From the NCBI GenBank assembly GCA_045652425.1, contig JAZRUG010000017.1, positions 1 through 64,000 on the forward strand: a stretch of DNA of 64,000 bases, given 5' to 3'. Of the stretch, positions 44,587-53,481 are shown piece after piece. How positions within the stretch are numbered: position 1 is the stretch's first letter; each line of letters starts with the position of its first letter. The DNA comes from RGIG1995 sp045652425 (GTDB lineage Bacteria > Bacillota > Clostridia > Oscillospirales > CAG-272). Below the pieces are notes generated by a model. The model saw nothing but the letters and a program-made list of their open reading frames with translations, was not told the DNA's origin and did no database searches. The position numbers and the translations under genes are program-made.

Positions 44587-44720
44587 AACAATAAAACCTC
44601 TTTCTTCAGATTTTTTATAAATATCATCAAAATGAATATAACATATATTCCCCGTATTTTCAAGAAGGTATCGTTTTTTTATATAAATAAAACGTACTGC
44701 GTAAAACTTGTAAAAAAAAA

Positions 44721-44741
44721 AGGGCGGTTTCAAACCGCCCA
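44721..44741 (-). terminator. intrinsic terminator after the 44761-45726 gene
   Basis: GGGCGGTTT-GA-AACCGCCC followed by ten Ts on the minus strand, 20 bases past the stop. Confidence 0.9.
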
Positions 44742-44760
44742 ATATAAAAACTTTGCCAAA

Positions 44761-45726
44761 TTACTGATTATAAGTCAATCTGTAATATATATCGCTGTGC
44801 CATACAGTACCCGCTTTTGCAGATATATTTTTTGCAATATTAAAATATATCTTATTATCAAGGCATCTTGCAAATCTAATGCAAAGATGCGTATCTATTT
44901 GCGTATCGGGAATTGTTCCATCAACAACTTTGTATCCGCCTTCAACGGCAAATCCGCTATTCTTTCCGTAAACCTTAACCGCTGTAGATAGAGTGTCATA
45001 ACAAAAGCCCTCGCTGAATTTTCCGTCAAGACTTTCGCCGTAAGAAGTCGTATCAAAACTTTTAAGCAGTTTTCCGCCCTCTCTGTCGTAAAATTCCACC
45101 GTATCGGTAAGAATCTCCTCCGTATTTGCCGGATTTATTCTCTGAACTGTCAGCATAGGCGTATATGCCGCAACAAAGGGTTTGGAATCGTTTATCCACT
45201 CAATATACTGCGAAAGATTTAAAGTATTACCCGAAACGGTATATTTTTGCTTATGTAAAACAAGTTTTTCCGTCGGTGTGTTACATCTGTATAGATGTGA
45301 ATTTTCAACAAATTCAAAACTTTCAAAGCTACCGAAATACGCTTTGTCAAGTGCAGTTTCAACTCCGTTTAATTTCAAAGAAACGTTGGTCATAACTTCA
45401 TCGCCGTGAAAACCGCCGCAGAAATCCCCCGCGCCCTTTTCACAGAATGCAAAGCCAACCTCTCCTCCCTGCAAAGCACGGAATTTTATTGTAAAAACCT
45501 CTCCCTCAAGTTTACCGATATATGCCTCTCTTATACGGTAAAACTCACAGTTTGCCGCGTCATTCGGTCCTCCCGAATATTCAAGTTCAGGCTTTATTGG
45601 ATTTTTCACGTAGACAAATCTATATTCCGCATAATCCTCTTCCCCTGCGGGTAAGTATAAACAAAAATCTGAATATTCATTTTCATTATTAGGTGAAAAT
45701 ATTTTTATATATGTCTTTTTTTCCAT
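44761..45726 (-). CDS. hypothetical protein, beta-rich
   Basis: 321 residues (MEKKTYIKIFSPNNENEYSD...YRLTYNQ), with no signal peptide or membrane segment and many alternating strand-like stretches, suggesting a cytosolic beta-sandwich or carbohydrate-binding fold. I do not recognise the family. It has its own terminator and no clear operon partner; the radical SAM gene is divergent across about 210 bases. Confidence 0.75.
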   Translation of the reverse strand: MEKKTYIKIFSPNNENEYSDFCLYLPAGEEDYAEYRFVYVKNPIKPELEYSGGPNDAANCEFYRIREAYIGKLEGEVFTIKFRALQGGEVGFAFCEKGAGDFCGGFHGDEVMTNVSLKLNGVETALDKAYFGSFESFEFVENSHLYRCNTPTEKLVLHKQKYTVSGNTLNLSQYIEWINDSKPFVAAYTPMLTVQRINPANTEEILTDTVEFYDREGGKLLKSFDTTSYGESLDGKFSEGFCYDTLSTAVKVYGKNSGFAVEGGYKVVDGTIPDTQIDTHLCIRFARCLDNKIYFNIAKNISAKAGTVWHSDIYYRLTYNQ

Positions 45727-45873
45727 GTTTCTTTTGTCCTTCGACAGCGCTTATTTTGTTATTGTTTTTATTTTAGTATATAAAAATACGTTTGTCAATA
45801 AAAGCTCACAAACAAATAATTCAATAAGAAAAAGTAAATGATACAAGTTCCCTCTAAACTTATATTAAACTAT

Positions 45874-45903
45874 TGCAATTACATAGGAAAAAGAAGTATA
45901 ATA
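45874..45903 (+). promoter_or_regulatory. promoter of the radical SAM gene
   Basis: TTGCAA and TATAAT with an 18-base spacer on the plus strand, about 35 bases before the chosen start. Confidence 0.65.
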
Positions 45904-45939
45904 AAAAAAAGACCTTCATTAAGAAAGGTACAAAGCACT

Positions 45940-46698
45940 ATGAATCAATATTTAAAAAATCTAACAAAATGCGAATTCGTTATAACCAACGACTGCACGG
46001 GTAAATGCAAACATTGTTCCGAGGGCGACCACGGTATATGCGGCGAAAGAATTGACCCCCATATTGCCGCCGACGCTGTAAGAAAGGTTGCATCTGAATA
46101 CCATATAGAAACGGTTATGGCTTTTGGCGGCGAACCTCTTTTGTATATAGACTCTGTAACTGCAATAATGACCGCCGCACGTGAAACGAACGTTCCGAAA
46201 AGGCAGATAATAACCAACGGATATTTTTCAAAAGATAAATATCATATTTGTGAAACGATAAAACGCCTTGCCGACTGCGGTGTAAACGATATTCTCTTGT
46301 CCGTAGATGCCTTTCACCAGGAAACGATACCGCTTGAAACAGTAAAAATATTCGCAAAAACGGTTAAAACTTACGGCATACCTATAAGACTCCAACCTGC
46401 CTGGCTTGTTTCCGCCGACAACAATAACCCCTACAACATAAAAACACGCGAAATCCTTGACAGCTTCAAAGATATGGAACTTTACGAAAATGAAGGAAAT
46501 ATAATTTTCCCCGAAGGTAACGCAAAAAAATATCTGGCAGAATATTTTACCTTGAAAATCCCCGAAAATCCATATATAGAAAACCCTTATGACGTCCGTT
46601 GCATATCTTTTGACCACCAAGGCAACGTGCTTGACGGAAATATATACACCGATGATATTATGTGTATTATACGCAAATATACCCCTAAAATCTTATAA
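45940..46698 (+). CDS. radical SAM protein
   Basis: 252 residues from the ATG at 45940; an earlier frame start at 45838 lies upstream of the promoter. The SAM cluster motif is CTGKCKHC (C-x3-C-x2-C), followed by AFGGEPLLY (the GGE SAM-binding motif) and DILLSVDAFHQETIP. The protein is short and ends soon after the barrel with two lone cysteines, so no full SPASM domain is present. The substrate is unknown; no peptide precursor gene was found beside it. Confidence 0.85.
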   Translation: MNQYLKNLTKCEFVITNDCTGKCKHCSEGDHGICGERIDPHIAADAVRKVASEYHIETVMAFGGEPLLYIDSVTAIMTAARETNVPKRQIITNGYFSKDKYHICETIKRLADCGVNDILLSVDAFHQETIPLETVKIFAKTVKTYGIPIRLQPAWLVSADNNNPYNIKTREILDSFKDMELYENEGNIIFPEGNAKKYLAEYFTLKIPENPYIENPYDVRCISFDHQGNVLDGNIYTDDIMCIIRKYTPKIL

Positions 46699-47040
46699 CT
46701 ACAAATTCATAAGAAGGGTAATTTCTTCTGACTGCTTACCAACAAGACACTCAAACTCTTCTGCAGTTGCAACGGGATTATCGGTTTTATAACGTACTGT
46801 AATAATGTCTCCTTCAGAAATTCCTACATAATTTGCGTCATCCTTCGCGTGTTTAAAAGAAAGCACCGCGCAAGAAGTTGGCCAAAGAATATCACGCAAT
46901 TCTTTTCCTACTGCAAAAGAATCCTTATTTACTGTAAGAGGTGCTTCTATAACTGTCGGCTCTTTGCCCTTGCTGATAGAACAAATCTTTGTTTTTATAA
47001 CTGTGTCTGAAAAATCTTCAAGACCTGACACCTCTACCAT
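46699..47040 (-). pseudogene. 3' fragment of a ClC chloride channel gene (cytosolic tail)
   Basis: 113 residues matching the C-terminal RCK_C/TrkA_C-type tail of clostridial ClC proteins (VSGLEDFSDTVIKTKICSIS, EAPLTVNKDSFAVGKELRDI, DNPVATAEEFECLVG). The 5' part, with the whole membrane domain, lies 10.4 kb away at 57386-58669 on the same strand. The transposon between them has split the gene. Without a start signal this fragment is probably not expressed. Confidence 0.85.
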
Positions 47041-47042
47041 AT

Positions 47043-47084
47043 CGAGTGTTCATAACCAACTTGAAGGTTGGAAATGAGCACTCG
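47043..47084. repeat. transposon left end: terminal repeat extended into a 42-nt palindrome
   Basis: CGAGTGTTCATAACCAAC (47043-47060) is the inverted copy of the right end at 57404-57421. Only here it continues into a hairpin, CCAAC-TTGAAG-GTTGG and back to CACTCG. The extra arm may help define this end for the recombinase. Confidence 0.8.
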
Positions 47085-47126
47085 ATTTCTTTTTGTCCGT
47101 AAAATAAGCATTTCCTTTGATGTTTT

Positions 47127-47152
47127 GAGTAGGCTTCGGCCTACTCTTTTTT
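47127..47152 (+). terminator. UUCG-capped terminator facing into the transposon
   Basis: GAGTAGGC-TTCG-GCCTACTC-TTTTTT on the plus strand. It would stop transcripts entering from the radical SAM side before they run antisense into the recombinase. Confidence 0.8.
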
Positions 47153-48854
47153 ATATGGCGCTTGGCAAATATTCTACCGCCACACCTTGTCTTGTATTGA
47201 GTTTAACAGGTCTTGGCTTTGGTACTTCGGGTAGAGCGATACATCCTATGAACTTGTAGTGGATTTTGAAGTGTTGTGTACGATTCTTGCCCACGCCCTC
47301 AATATGACAAACCTCTATGCGTTCAATTAATTCTTTGAGTAGTGGTGCTGTCAGCTTGTCCATCTCCATAAACTTGCGAACGGCGGATATGAAGTTATCC
47401 TTATTTTGCTTAATACTGTCGATAGATAACAAACGTTCGTGGGCATCTTCATTCTTGGCTTTCAGTTCCATTCGTTCCTCTCCGTACTTTTGAGATTGAA
47501 TCATAAACCATTCGTCTGTAACTTCACCGTTTATGTTCTTCTCATAAAGTTTTTCAAAGAATACCTCAACCTTTTTCATACGAGATTTTGATTTTTGAAT
47601 TACCGACTCCAAGTGCTTTTGCTCTTTGATGGCATCCTCGTTGCTTTTCTCGGCTAACATCTCGGCAAAGGTGTCCTTATCGTCATAGAGAAACTGAGCT
47701 AACCACCGAAGTTCCATCATCACAATTTGCTCCAAAGCATCCGCACGGATATAATGGGTGGATTTGCAGGTCCCACGATTGCCTTTGTAGTTACCGCAAC
47801 TAAAGAACGGTATATCTGTTTTGTCGTGCTTTACGTTAAACCACAGTTTGCTACCGCAGTCAGCACAGTAAACTAAATCGCAAAACATATTCTTTTCAGC
47901 GTTAGTGGGTTTTGGTGCTCGACGTTTCGTTTTAGCAACTAACTCTTGCACTCGCTCAAAGGTTTCTCGGTCAATGATTGGCTCGTGAACGTTTTTGAAG
48001 ATAACCCAATTCTCTTTGGGATTATCAATGCGTTGCTTATGCTTAAAACTTTTTGAGTAAGTTTTGAAGTTGATAATATCACCGCAATATTCTTGCTGAG
48101 ATAATATCTTCGCCACCGTAGTCTTGCACCATTTATAAGGGTTCTCTTGTGTCTTTTTACCGCCACGCCCAAGCCCTTGACTTTGCCAATATGCCATCGG
48201 TACCAAGACCTTGTTTTCTTGCAAAATGCGAGCAATCGTTTCGTTGCCTTTGCCCTCCAAACACATACGAAAGATATCTCTCACAACTTGTGCAACATTG
48301 TTGTCAATGTTCCATTTCTTTTTGTTCATAGGATCTTTCATATATCCGTAAGGCGGTTGAGATAACGGTTCTCCCGCATTTCCACGAAGTCTGTGGGATG
48401 AACGAACCTTTCGGGAAATATCCCTTGCATACATCTCGTTCATAACATTGCGGAATGGCGTAAGTTCGTTTTCACCATCTGCACTATCCACACAGTCGTT
48501 GACTGCAATGAAACGGATATCTCTGTCTGGGAAATAGGTGTCAGTGTAAAATCCAACTTGCAGATAATCTCGACCAATTCGGGACATATCTTTTACAATT
48601 ACAACCGACACATAACCCATATCAATATCCTCAAGTAACTTTTGAAAGCCTGGTCGATTGAAGTTTGTGCCGGTATATCCGTCATCTACATAATTACGTG
48701 TGTTACTGAACCTGTGCTCTTTGGCATATTTCTGCAAGAGCTTCTTTTGGTTGATGATGGAGTTGCTATCGTTGTCGGTTCCGTCATCACGAGAGAGTCT
48801 GCAGTATAGGGCGGTAATTCCTATTTGCTCTTTCTTTTTTGATTTCGACTGCAT
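47151..48854 (-). CDS. tnpX: large serine recombinase (TnpX-like)
   Basis: 567 residues from the ATG at 48854, coupled to the upstream small gene (TAATG) with GGAGG ahead. The resolvase domain begins ALYCRLSRDDGTDNDSNSI (catalytic serine in RLSRDD) and includes VVIVKDMSRIGRDYLQVG; then the recombinase domain (PPYGYMKDPMNKKKW), a zinc ribbon (CADCGSKLWF ... CGNYKG) and a coiled-coil with C-terminal DUF4368-like part. It excises and inserts the element as a circle at short core sites. The symbol is by family. Confidence 0.93.
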   Translation of the reverse strand: MQSKSKKKEQIGITALYCRLSRDDGTDNDSNSIINQKKLLQKYAKEHRFSNTRNYVDDGYTGTNFNRPGFQKLLEDIDMGYVSVVIVKDMSRIGRDYLQVGFYTDTYFPDRDIRFIAVNDCVDSADGENELTPFRNVMNEMYARDISRKVRSSHRLRGNAGEPLSQPPYGYMKDPMNKKKWNIDNNVAQVVRDIFRMCLEGKGNETIARILQENKVLVPMAYWQSQGLGRGGKKTQENPYKWCKTTVAKILSQQEYCGDIINFKTYSKSFKHKQRIDNPKENWVIFKNVHEPIIDRETFERVQELVAKTKRRAPKPTNAEKNMFCDLVYCADCGSKLWFNVKHDKTDIPFFSCGNYKGNRGTCKSTHYIRADALEQIVMMELRWLAQFLYDDKDTFAEMLAEKSNEDAIKEQKHLESVIQKSKSRMKKVEVFFEKLYEKNINGEVTDEWFMIQSQKYGEERMELKAKNEDAHERLLSIDSIKQNKDNFISAVRKFMEMDKLTAPLLKELIERIEVCHIEGVGKNRTQHFKIHYKFIGCIALPEVPKPRPVKLNTRQGVAVEYLPSAI

Positions 48855-49084
48855 TAGTCCTCCTTTCCGGCAGTCGAACACGCTTTTCCAACTGCCATTA
48901 TATCAAATCCGCATTTTCTGTTCAAATGTGCAAATTGTTCTTTTAACGCTTTGCCAAAGCGCTGGGTGATACTTTGGTGTTCTTTGATTTTGGCAGTTTG
49001 AAAAGATGAGCTAATAATATATTTGACACCATTGATTTCATATTCGTGGTTCCGATCTACAAGTCCCACAATAAATTTGTCCAT
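48854..49084 (-). CDS. small protein coupled to the serine recombinase
   Basis: 76 residues with the pattern FIVGLVDRNHEYEINGVKYI near the start. Such short conserved proteins commonly precede serine recombinases in Clostridia mobile elements; their function is unknown to me. GGAGGAATCTA precedes the ATG and the stop overlaps the tnpX start. Confidence 0.8.
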   Translation of the reverse strand: MDKFIVGLVDRNHEYEINGVKYIISSSFQTAKIKEHQSITQRFGKALKEQFAHLNRKCGFDIMAVGKACSTAGKED

Positions 49085-49144
49085 TAGATTCCTCCTTCTA
49101 TTTATGGGGTATTAGGGGTGAACCCCCCTAACAAGGTGCGTTTG

Positions 49145-49219
49145 TGGATATCCACGCACGATGCTTGCGAAGACAAGGACGTGCAAAAAATGGATATCCA
49201 AACGTGATGCTTGCGAGAC
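49145..49219. repeat. pair of ~29-bp direct repeats with TGGATATCCA cores
   Basis: TGGATATCCA followed by GATGCTTGCGA(A)GAC occurs at 49145-49174 and 49191-49219; the palindromic GGATATCC and the CGTTTG/CAAACG words also form an inverted arrangement. This is the only structured part of 49085-49587, which otherwise contains no gene I would defend (a 52-codon frame at 49238-49396 has no ribosome site). Could be an origin of transfer or recombinase accessory site. Confidence 0.5.
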
Positions 49220-49587
49220 TAATGACATTATGATGTAATGCCATCCCCTAAAGAAACATTGCCGTTCTACCTAAATGCAGTTCCTGCCTCGGATTTTCAC
49301 CGTGACGTTGTTTCGCTCGCTATGAACAAGATCAAAGGTTATCGCAAAATCGTATCTCATTTAGACGGTCATTCAATTTTCACCCCCCTCACATAACGTC
49401 AAAAACCGAGGAAAATATGCATAGTTTTTTAAAAAATATTTTACCCCTCATGTGGTAGGCATCGAAAAAGGCTAAAACTAAACACAAAACTGAAATTATT
49501 GCAAAAAATAAAAGCCGCCACACAACATCTAAAAAGGATGCCGTATGACGACGCAGATCATAAAAGGAGTTATTTAGTTTTTTGCTG

Positions 49588-49616
49588 TTTACATTTGCTA
49601 TAAAAAATGTTATAAT
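49588..49616 (+). promoter_or_regulatory. promoter of the plus-strand defence operon
   Basis: TTTACA (49588-49593), 17 bases, TATAAT (49611-49616), about 35 bases before the first gene. Confidence 0.8.
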
Positions 49617-49652
49617 ATTTTTAACGTATATCAACACAATGGAGATAATGTT

Positions 49653-49850
49653 ATGAATTTTGCAGAAAAAGTAAAATATGTTAGAACAGAATTAAAGTTG
49701 TCTCAAGAAGATTTGGCGCGAGAATTGGGTGTGAGCTTTGCAACTATCAATCGATGGGAGAATGGTAGCTATAATCCAAGTCGGTTAGCAAAAAAGGCTT
49801 TTGAAGACTTTTGTAGCAATCAAAATATCAAATTTGAGGTAGCAATATGA
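49653..49850 (+). CDS. Xre-family helix-turn-helix regulator (controller-like)
   Basis: 65 residues, almost only a Cro/CI-type domain (LKLSQEDLARELGVSFATIN, RWENGSYNPS). First gene of the six-gene operon; its stop overlaps the nuclease start (ATGA). Size and place match the controller proteins of restriction-modification systems, which delay nuclease expression after entry into a new host. Confidence 0.92.
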   Translation: MNFAEKVKYVRTELKLSQEDLARELGVSFATINRWENGSYNPSRLAKKAFEDFCSNQNIKFEVAI

Positions 49851-50683
49851 GAATAGTACAAGATTTTACCGACAATGAGCTTAAGGCCGTTCTAAATGAT
49901 TTTTATTCCTATTTTAAAACAGGTTTCGAATTCGAAGAGTTCTTAAAACCTTTTTTAGAGTCTATCGGTCTTTCTGAAGTTGTTGTTACCAAAAAAACAG
50001 GTGATGGCGGTATAGATTTAGAAGCGGTAAAGGAAGGCCTTTCTGAAATCAATAATGTAGATAGCGTGAAATATCGAATTCAGGCAAAAAGGAATTCACC
50101 TTCAAGAACTATTCCTCCTGAGAAAATCGATGCATTAAGAGGTAACCTTTGTTTCAATGAAAAAGGATTATTTATCACCACTGCTAAGGTATCTGACAAA
50201 GCAAAAGAGCAAGCTATTTCTAAGGATCCATCCAAACCGGTCTTTGTTATCGACGGAATTGATTTAGTCAGAATTTGCATCGACAGACAAATTGGATTTG
50301 CCTATAAACCTATATTCAGTAAAAGTGCGCTCGACTTGTTTACAAACAAAAATAAATCTCCTGAAATCAATACAAATCTTTCATCCGAGTTAAGTTGTGT
50401 TGAAAAAACAATTACAACTAACGATGTTCGTGTATACATAATTTCACTTCCAAGAATTATCGTAGACAAAATTGAAAATAATAACGAAAAGCATCCTATG
50501 AAACTCATTGTAAACAGTGACGATTCTTATGATGTGACATTTTGTCCAAGTAGAAACTATCTTTCTCAAGTTACGAGTATATTCCGAAAATACGGATTAT
50601 TACAAGAAGACGGAACTATAGTCGAGAAAAAAGCAAAATGGGCAATTGATGCACAACAAAATATTTATTTAACGATATTGTGA
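49847..50683 (+). CDS. Mrr-like restriction endonuclease
   Basis: 278 residues. The N-terminal Mrr_cat domain (about 20-145) shows the PD-(D/E)XK core: FEFEEFLKPFLESIGL, GDGGIDLEAV (the acidic residue), YRIQAKRNSP (Q-x-K) and KGLFITTAKVSDKAKEQA. A distinct C-terminal domain of about 100 residues (YIISLPRIIVDKIENNN...) may choose the DNA target. Translationally coupled to the Xre gene; a D12 methylase follows within 8 bases, so a type II-like pair is plausible; a modification-dependent role is the alternative. Confidence 0.85.
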   Translation: MRIVQDFTDNELKAVLNDFYSYFKTGFEFEEFLKPFLESIGLSEVVVTKKTGDGGIDLEAVKEGLSEINNVDSVKYRIQAKRNSPSRTIPPEKIDALRGNLCFNEKGLFITTAKVSDKAKEQAISKDPSKPVFVIDGIDLVRICIDRQIGFAYKPIFSKSALDLFTNKNKSPEINTNLSSELSCVEKTITTNDVRVYIISLPRIIVDKIENNNEKHPMKLIVNSDDSYDVTFCPSRNYLSQVTSIFRKYGLLQEDGTIVEKKAKWAIDAQQNIYLTIL

Positions 50684-50690
50684 GGATACT

Positions 50691-51725
50691 ATGAATTATA
50701 TTGGTTCTAAATATTCTTTAATAGATTTTTTGGAAGAGTCTATTAATAAAACCTTAAAATTGTGCGGCGAAGATAGAAAATCGTCTGAAATGGTGTTTGC
50801 CGATTTGTTTGCAGGAACTGGCGTGGTTAGTGGTTCGTTTAAAAAACAAGGGTATTCTATAATAGCAAACGACATTCAATACTATAGTTACGTTATAACA
50901 AAACACATGATTGAAAATAACGGAAACTTGGATAAAAAACATTGCAATGAACTTATAGATGAATTAAACCGTTTGGACGGGATAGAAGGTTTCATTTATG
51001 AAAACTATTCTTATGAAGGAACTGCAGAACAAGAATTTAGAAGAATGTATTTTTCGGAATACAATGCTAAGAAATGCGATGCAATAAGAACTACTATAGA
51101 AGAATGGCTTGTTAACGGTAAAATAACTGAAAATGAATACTATTTCCTACTAGGTTCCTTGATTAATAGCATTGACAAATGCGCCAATACTGCTTCAGTG
51201 TATGGGGCTTTTTTGAAAAAATTAAAGAAATCCGCATTGAAAGAAATGGAATTATCACCACTTCCAATTATGCAAGGTTCTGTTGAATGCAGAGTTTATA
51301 ATGAAGATATAAGTGAGTTAATCAAAAACGTTTCCGGCGATATTCTTTATCTAGATCCCCCATACAATGCCCGTCAGTATTGCTCTAATTATCATATGCT
51401 CGAAACGATAGCCAGATATGATAATCCTAAAATCAAAGGCAAAACAGGATTAAGAAATTATGAAGATCAAAAAAGCGTGTTTTGTATGAAAAACAAGGTT
51501 GAAGCTGCATTTGCCGAATTAATTAAAAACGCAAAATTCAAATACATATTTTTAAGTTATAACAACGAGGGATTAATGTCTTTCGATACTATTGAAAAAA
51601 TAATGAAAAAATATGGCAAATATAAAGTCTATATGCAACAATATCGCCGTTTTAAAGCGGATAATGCTAGAGACTGCAAATCTGATTCAACGATTGAATA
51701 TTTACACTGCTTAATAAAGGAGTAA
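50691..51725 (+). CDS. D12-class DNA adenine N6-methyltransferase
   Basis: 344 residues. It opens with MNYIGSKYSLIDFL as D12/Dam-type enzymes do, with motif I DLFAGTGVVSGSF (about 40-52) and motif IV DILYLDPPYNARQY (DPPY, adenine-specific). A long insertion between them is the target domain. It probably protects the host DNA from the Mrr-like nuclease encoded just upstream, or from the HNH enzyme in the convergent operon, which has no methylase of its own. Confidence 0.9.
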   Translation: MNYIGSKYSLIDFLEESINKTLKLCGEDRKSSEMVFADLFAGTGVVSGSFKKQGYSIIANDIQYYSYVITKHMIENNGNLDKKHCNELIDELNRLDGIEGFIYENYSYEGTAEQEFRRMYFSEYNAKKCDAIRTTIEEWLVNGKITENEYYFLLGSLINSIDKCANTASVYGAFLKKLKKSALKEMELSPLPIMQGSVECRVYNEDISELIKNVSGDILYLDPPYNARQYCSNYHMLETIARYDNPKIKGKTGLRNYEDQKSVFCMKNKVEAAFAELIKNAKFKYIFLSYNNEGLMSFDTIEKIMKKYGKYKVYMQQYRRFKADNARDCKSDSTIEYLHCLIKE

Positions 51726-51728
51726 CTC

Positions 51729-52886
51729 ATGGAAGAAATGAACATCAAAGAAGAATTGAATTTAGACGGAATCGACACAGAAATCGAAGAAAATATAGTA
51801 GAATCTAGCGAAATTTCTATGCAAAGTTTGGAAAACACTATTGTTGTTCCGATGGACTTATCTGTAGAAATGGTTACGGCGTGGTATAAGTCAAAAAAAC
51901 TATCATTAGATCCTGTGTTTCAAAGGAGATATGTGTGGAACGATGTACTAAAATCTGCCTTTATAGAATCACTTATTTTAAATGTTCCTATTCCTTCGTT
52001 AATGCTTGCTAACGATACAGAGAATAACAGATTTATAGTTATTGATGGAAAGCAAAGACTTAATGCTATTATAAGCTTTATTGCGCCTGAAAACGAAGGC
52101 AAAGGGTTTAGACTTAAAGGATTAAATGTTTTAAAAGAACTAAACGGTTACACTTATAAAAAATTGCTTTCTGATAGCACAAAAACTCAGTATTTGAGCA
52201 AAATTGAGAATGCTTTAATTAAAACCAGTGTTCTAAAAAATTATAATACCGATATTCTATACTTTATATTTAATAGGTTAAATGGTGGTGGGGTCCCTCT
52301 TTCGCCTCACGAACTAAGACAGTCATTATATGCAGGACAATTTATCAACTTTATTAACGAATACTCTGCAGAATCTAAAGGTATAAGACGAATGCTTAAT
52401 CTAAAGAACCCTGACAAACGTATGCGCGATGCCGAATTGTTAGTGCGTTATTATGCATTCAAATATTATGGAGCAGAGTATAACGGAAATATAAACGAGT
52501 TTTTTAATAAAACTTGTGAAAAATTAAATCTCGAATGGCAAACAAAAGCAGAAACCGTTAAAAAAGATGCGCAAGAATTTGAGTTTGCGGTGGAATTTAT
52601 TTATTCGCACTTTGGCGACGATGCTTTTAAAGTGTTCTTTGTAAAAGAGACGGGAGAAGAATATTTCGGCCCATTCAATAGACCGATGTTTGATTTACTA
52701 ACTAGTATCTTTTCCGACTCTTCAAAAAGAGAGTTTGTTGAAAAGAAAAACATCAACTTGAAAGAGTTTGTAATCAATTTATTTAAAACAAACAAGGATT
52801 TTGCAGATGCTTTCTTGCCAACAACCCACTCTAAGGAAAAGAATAATACTAGAATAACTGAGTTTACAAAAGCTCTCTTTGTATAG
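51729..52886 (+). CDS. DUF262 (GmrSD-type/ParB-like) domain protein
   Basis: 385 residues. The DUF262 core (about 35-200) has LSLDPVFQRRYVWND, FIESLILNVPIPSLML and the signature VIDGKQRLNAIISF (DGKQR). GmrS-type proteins use this domain to bind or hydrolyse nucleotides and sense DNA modification; here the partner DUF1524 HNH domain of GmrD is absent and a HEPN protein follows 12 bases later. It may act as the sensor for that HEPN effector. Confidence 0.9.
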   Translation: MEEMNIKEELNLDGIDTEIEENIVESSEISMQSLENTIVVPMDLSVEMVTAWYKSKKLSLDPVFQRRYVWNDVLKSAFIESLILNVPIPSLMLANDTENNRFIVIDGKQRLNAIISFIAPENEGKGFRLKGLNVLKELNGYTYKKLLSDSTKTQYLSKIENALIKTSVLKNYNTDILYFIFNRLNGGGVPLSPHELRQSLYAGQFINFINEYSAESKGIRRMLNLKNPDKRMRDAELLVRYYAFKYYGAEYNGNINEFFNKTCEKLNLEWQTKAETVKKDAQEFEFAVEFIYSHFGDDAFKVFFVKETGEEYFGPFNRPMFDLLTSIFSDSSKREFVEKKNINLKEFVINLFKTNKDFADAFLPTTHSKEKNNTRITEFTKALFV

Positions 52887-52897
52887 GGATATAGGAT

Positions 52898-53479
52898 ATG
52901 ACGAATGAATATCAACATCTCCAGCGAAGGCTTCAATCTATTTCTGCAACATTTGAAGTTTTAATGCCGGATGATCCGTTGGATGAGGCATTAGAAGATA
53001 AGCAAAACATAATTAAATCATATATTTTGTTATGCCACGCTGAGTTTGAAAAGTATTTCGAAGACATTGCTTTGGGGATAATTAAAAAAGCAAAGGAACT
53101 ATATGATTCGAGGAATGAAACAAGTGAGCCGTTGCTTCATCTAGCCTTGATGTTAAAAAAAGATTTTACTAATGAAGGTGCTAAGGCAAGACTTGATAAA
53201 TTGTTTTCAAATTATCGAGCACTTCTTGATAAAAATCACGGAATCAAGAAAGCAAACATCGACGAAATGTTTGCTCCTTTGGGTATGCCGATAAGTGGCA
53301 TGTCCGATACATACCTAGAAGCGTTGGAAAGTTTCGGGAAGAAACGAGGACAAATTGCTCACAATGTTAAAGAGGCGTTAACTACTACATATAGTTTTTC
53401 AATTGAAAAAACTGCAATAAATGCGTTGCTTAATGATACTTTAAGCGAAATTGATGAAAAAGCAGAGAGGTTACTTTGA
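52898..53479 (+). CDS. HEPN-domain protein (MAE_28990/RiboL-PSP-HEPN-like), candidate RNase
   Basis: 193 residues, all helical. The HEPN signature R-x4-H is seen in KKRGQIAHNV (about 149-154), and the N-terminal ILLCHAEFEKYFEDIA is typical of the MAE_28990-like branch. HEPN proteins are toxin or effector RNases that halt growth when a sensor fires. It lies between DUF262 and a DNA methylase in one operon, so it could be an abortive backup that acts when modification or restriction fails. Confidence 0.85.
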   Translation: MTNEYQHLQRRLQSISATFEVLMPDDPLDEALEDKQNIIKSYILLCHAEFEKYFEDIALGIIKKAKELYDSRNETSEPLLHLALMLKKDFTNEGAKARLDKLFSNYRALLDKNHGIKKANIDEMFAPLGMPISGMSDTYLEALESFGKKRGQIAHNVKEALTTTYSFSIEKTAINALLNDTLSEIDEKAERLL

Positions 53480-53481
53480 TT

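Noticed and set aside
49238..49396. 52-residue frame beginning MPSPKETLPFYLNAVP in the transposon gap
   Set aside because: No ribosome binding site and no family I recognise; kept out of the gene list, though a relic of a mobilisation gene is possible.
49389..49637. 82-codon minus-strand frame opposite the defence promoter
   Set aside because: It lies over the promoter and leader of the plus-strand operon and has a low-complexity hydrophobic sequence; probably chance.
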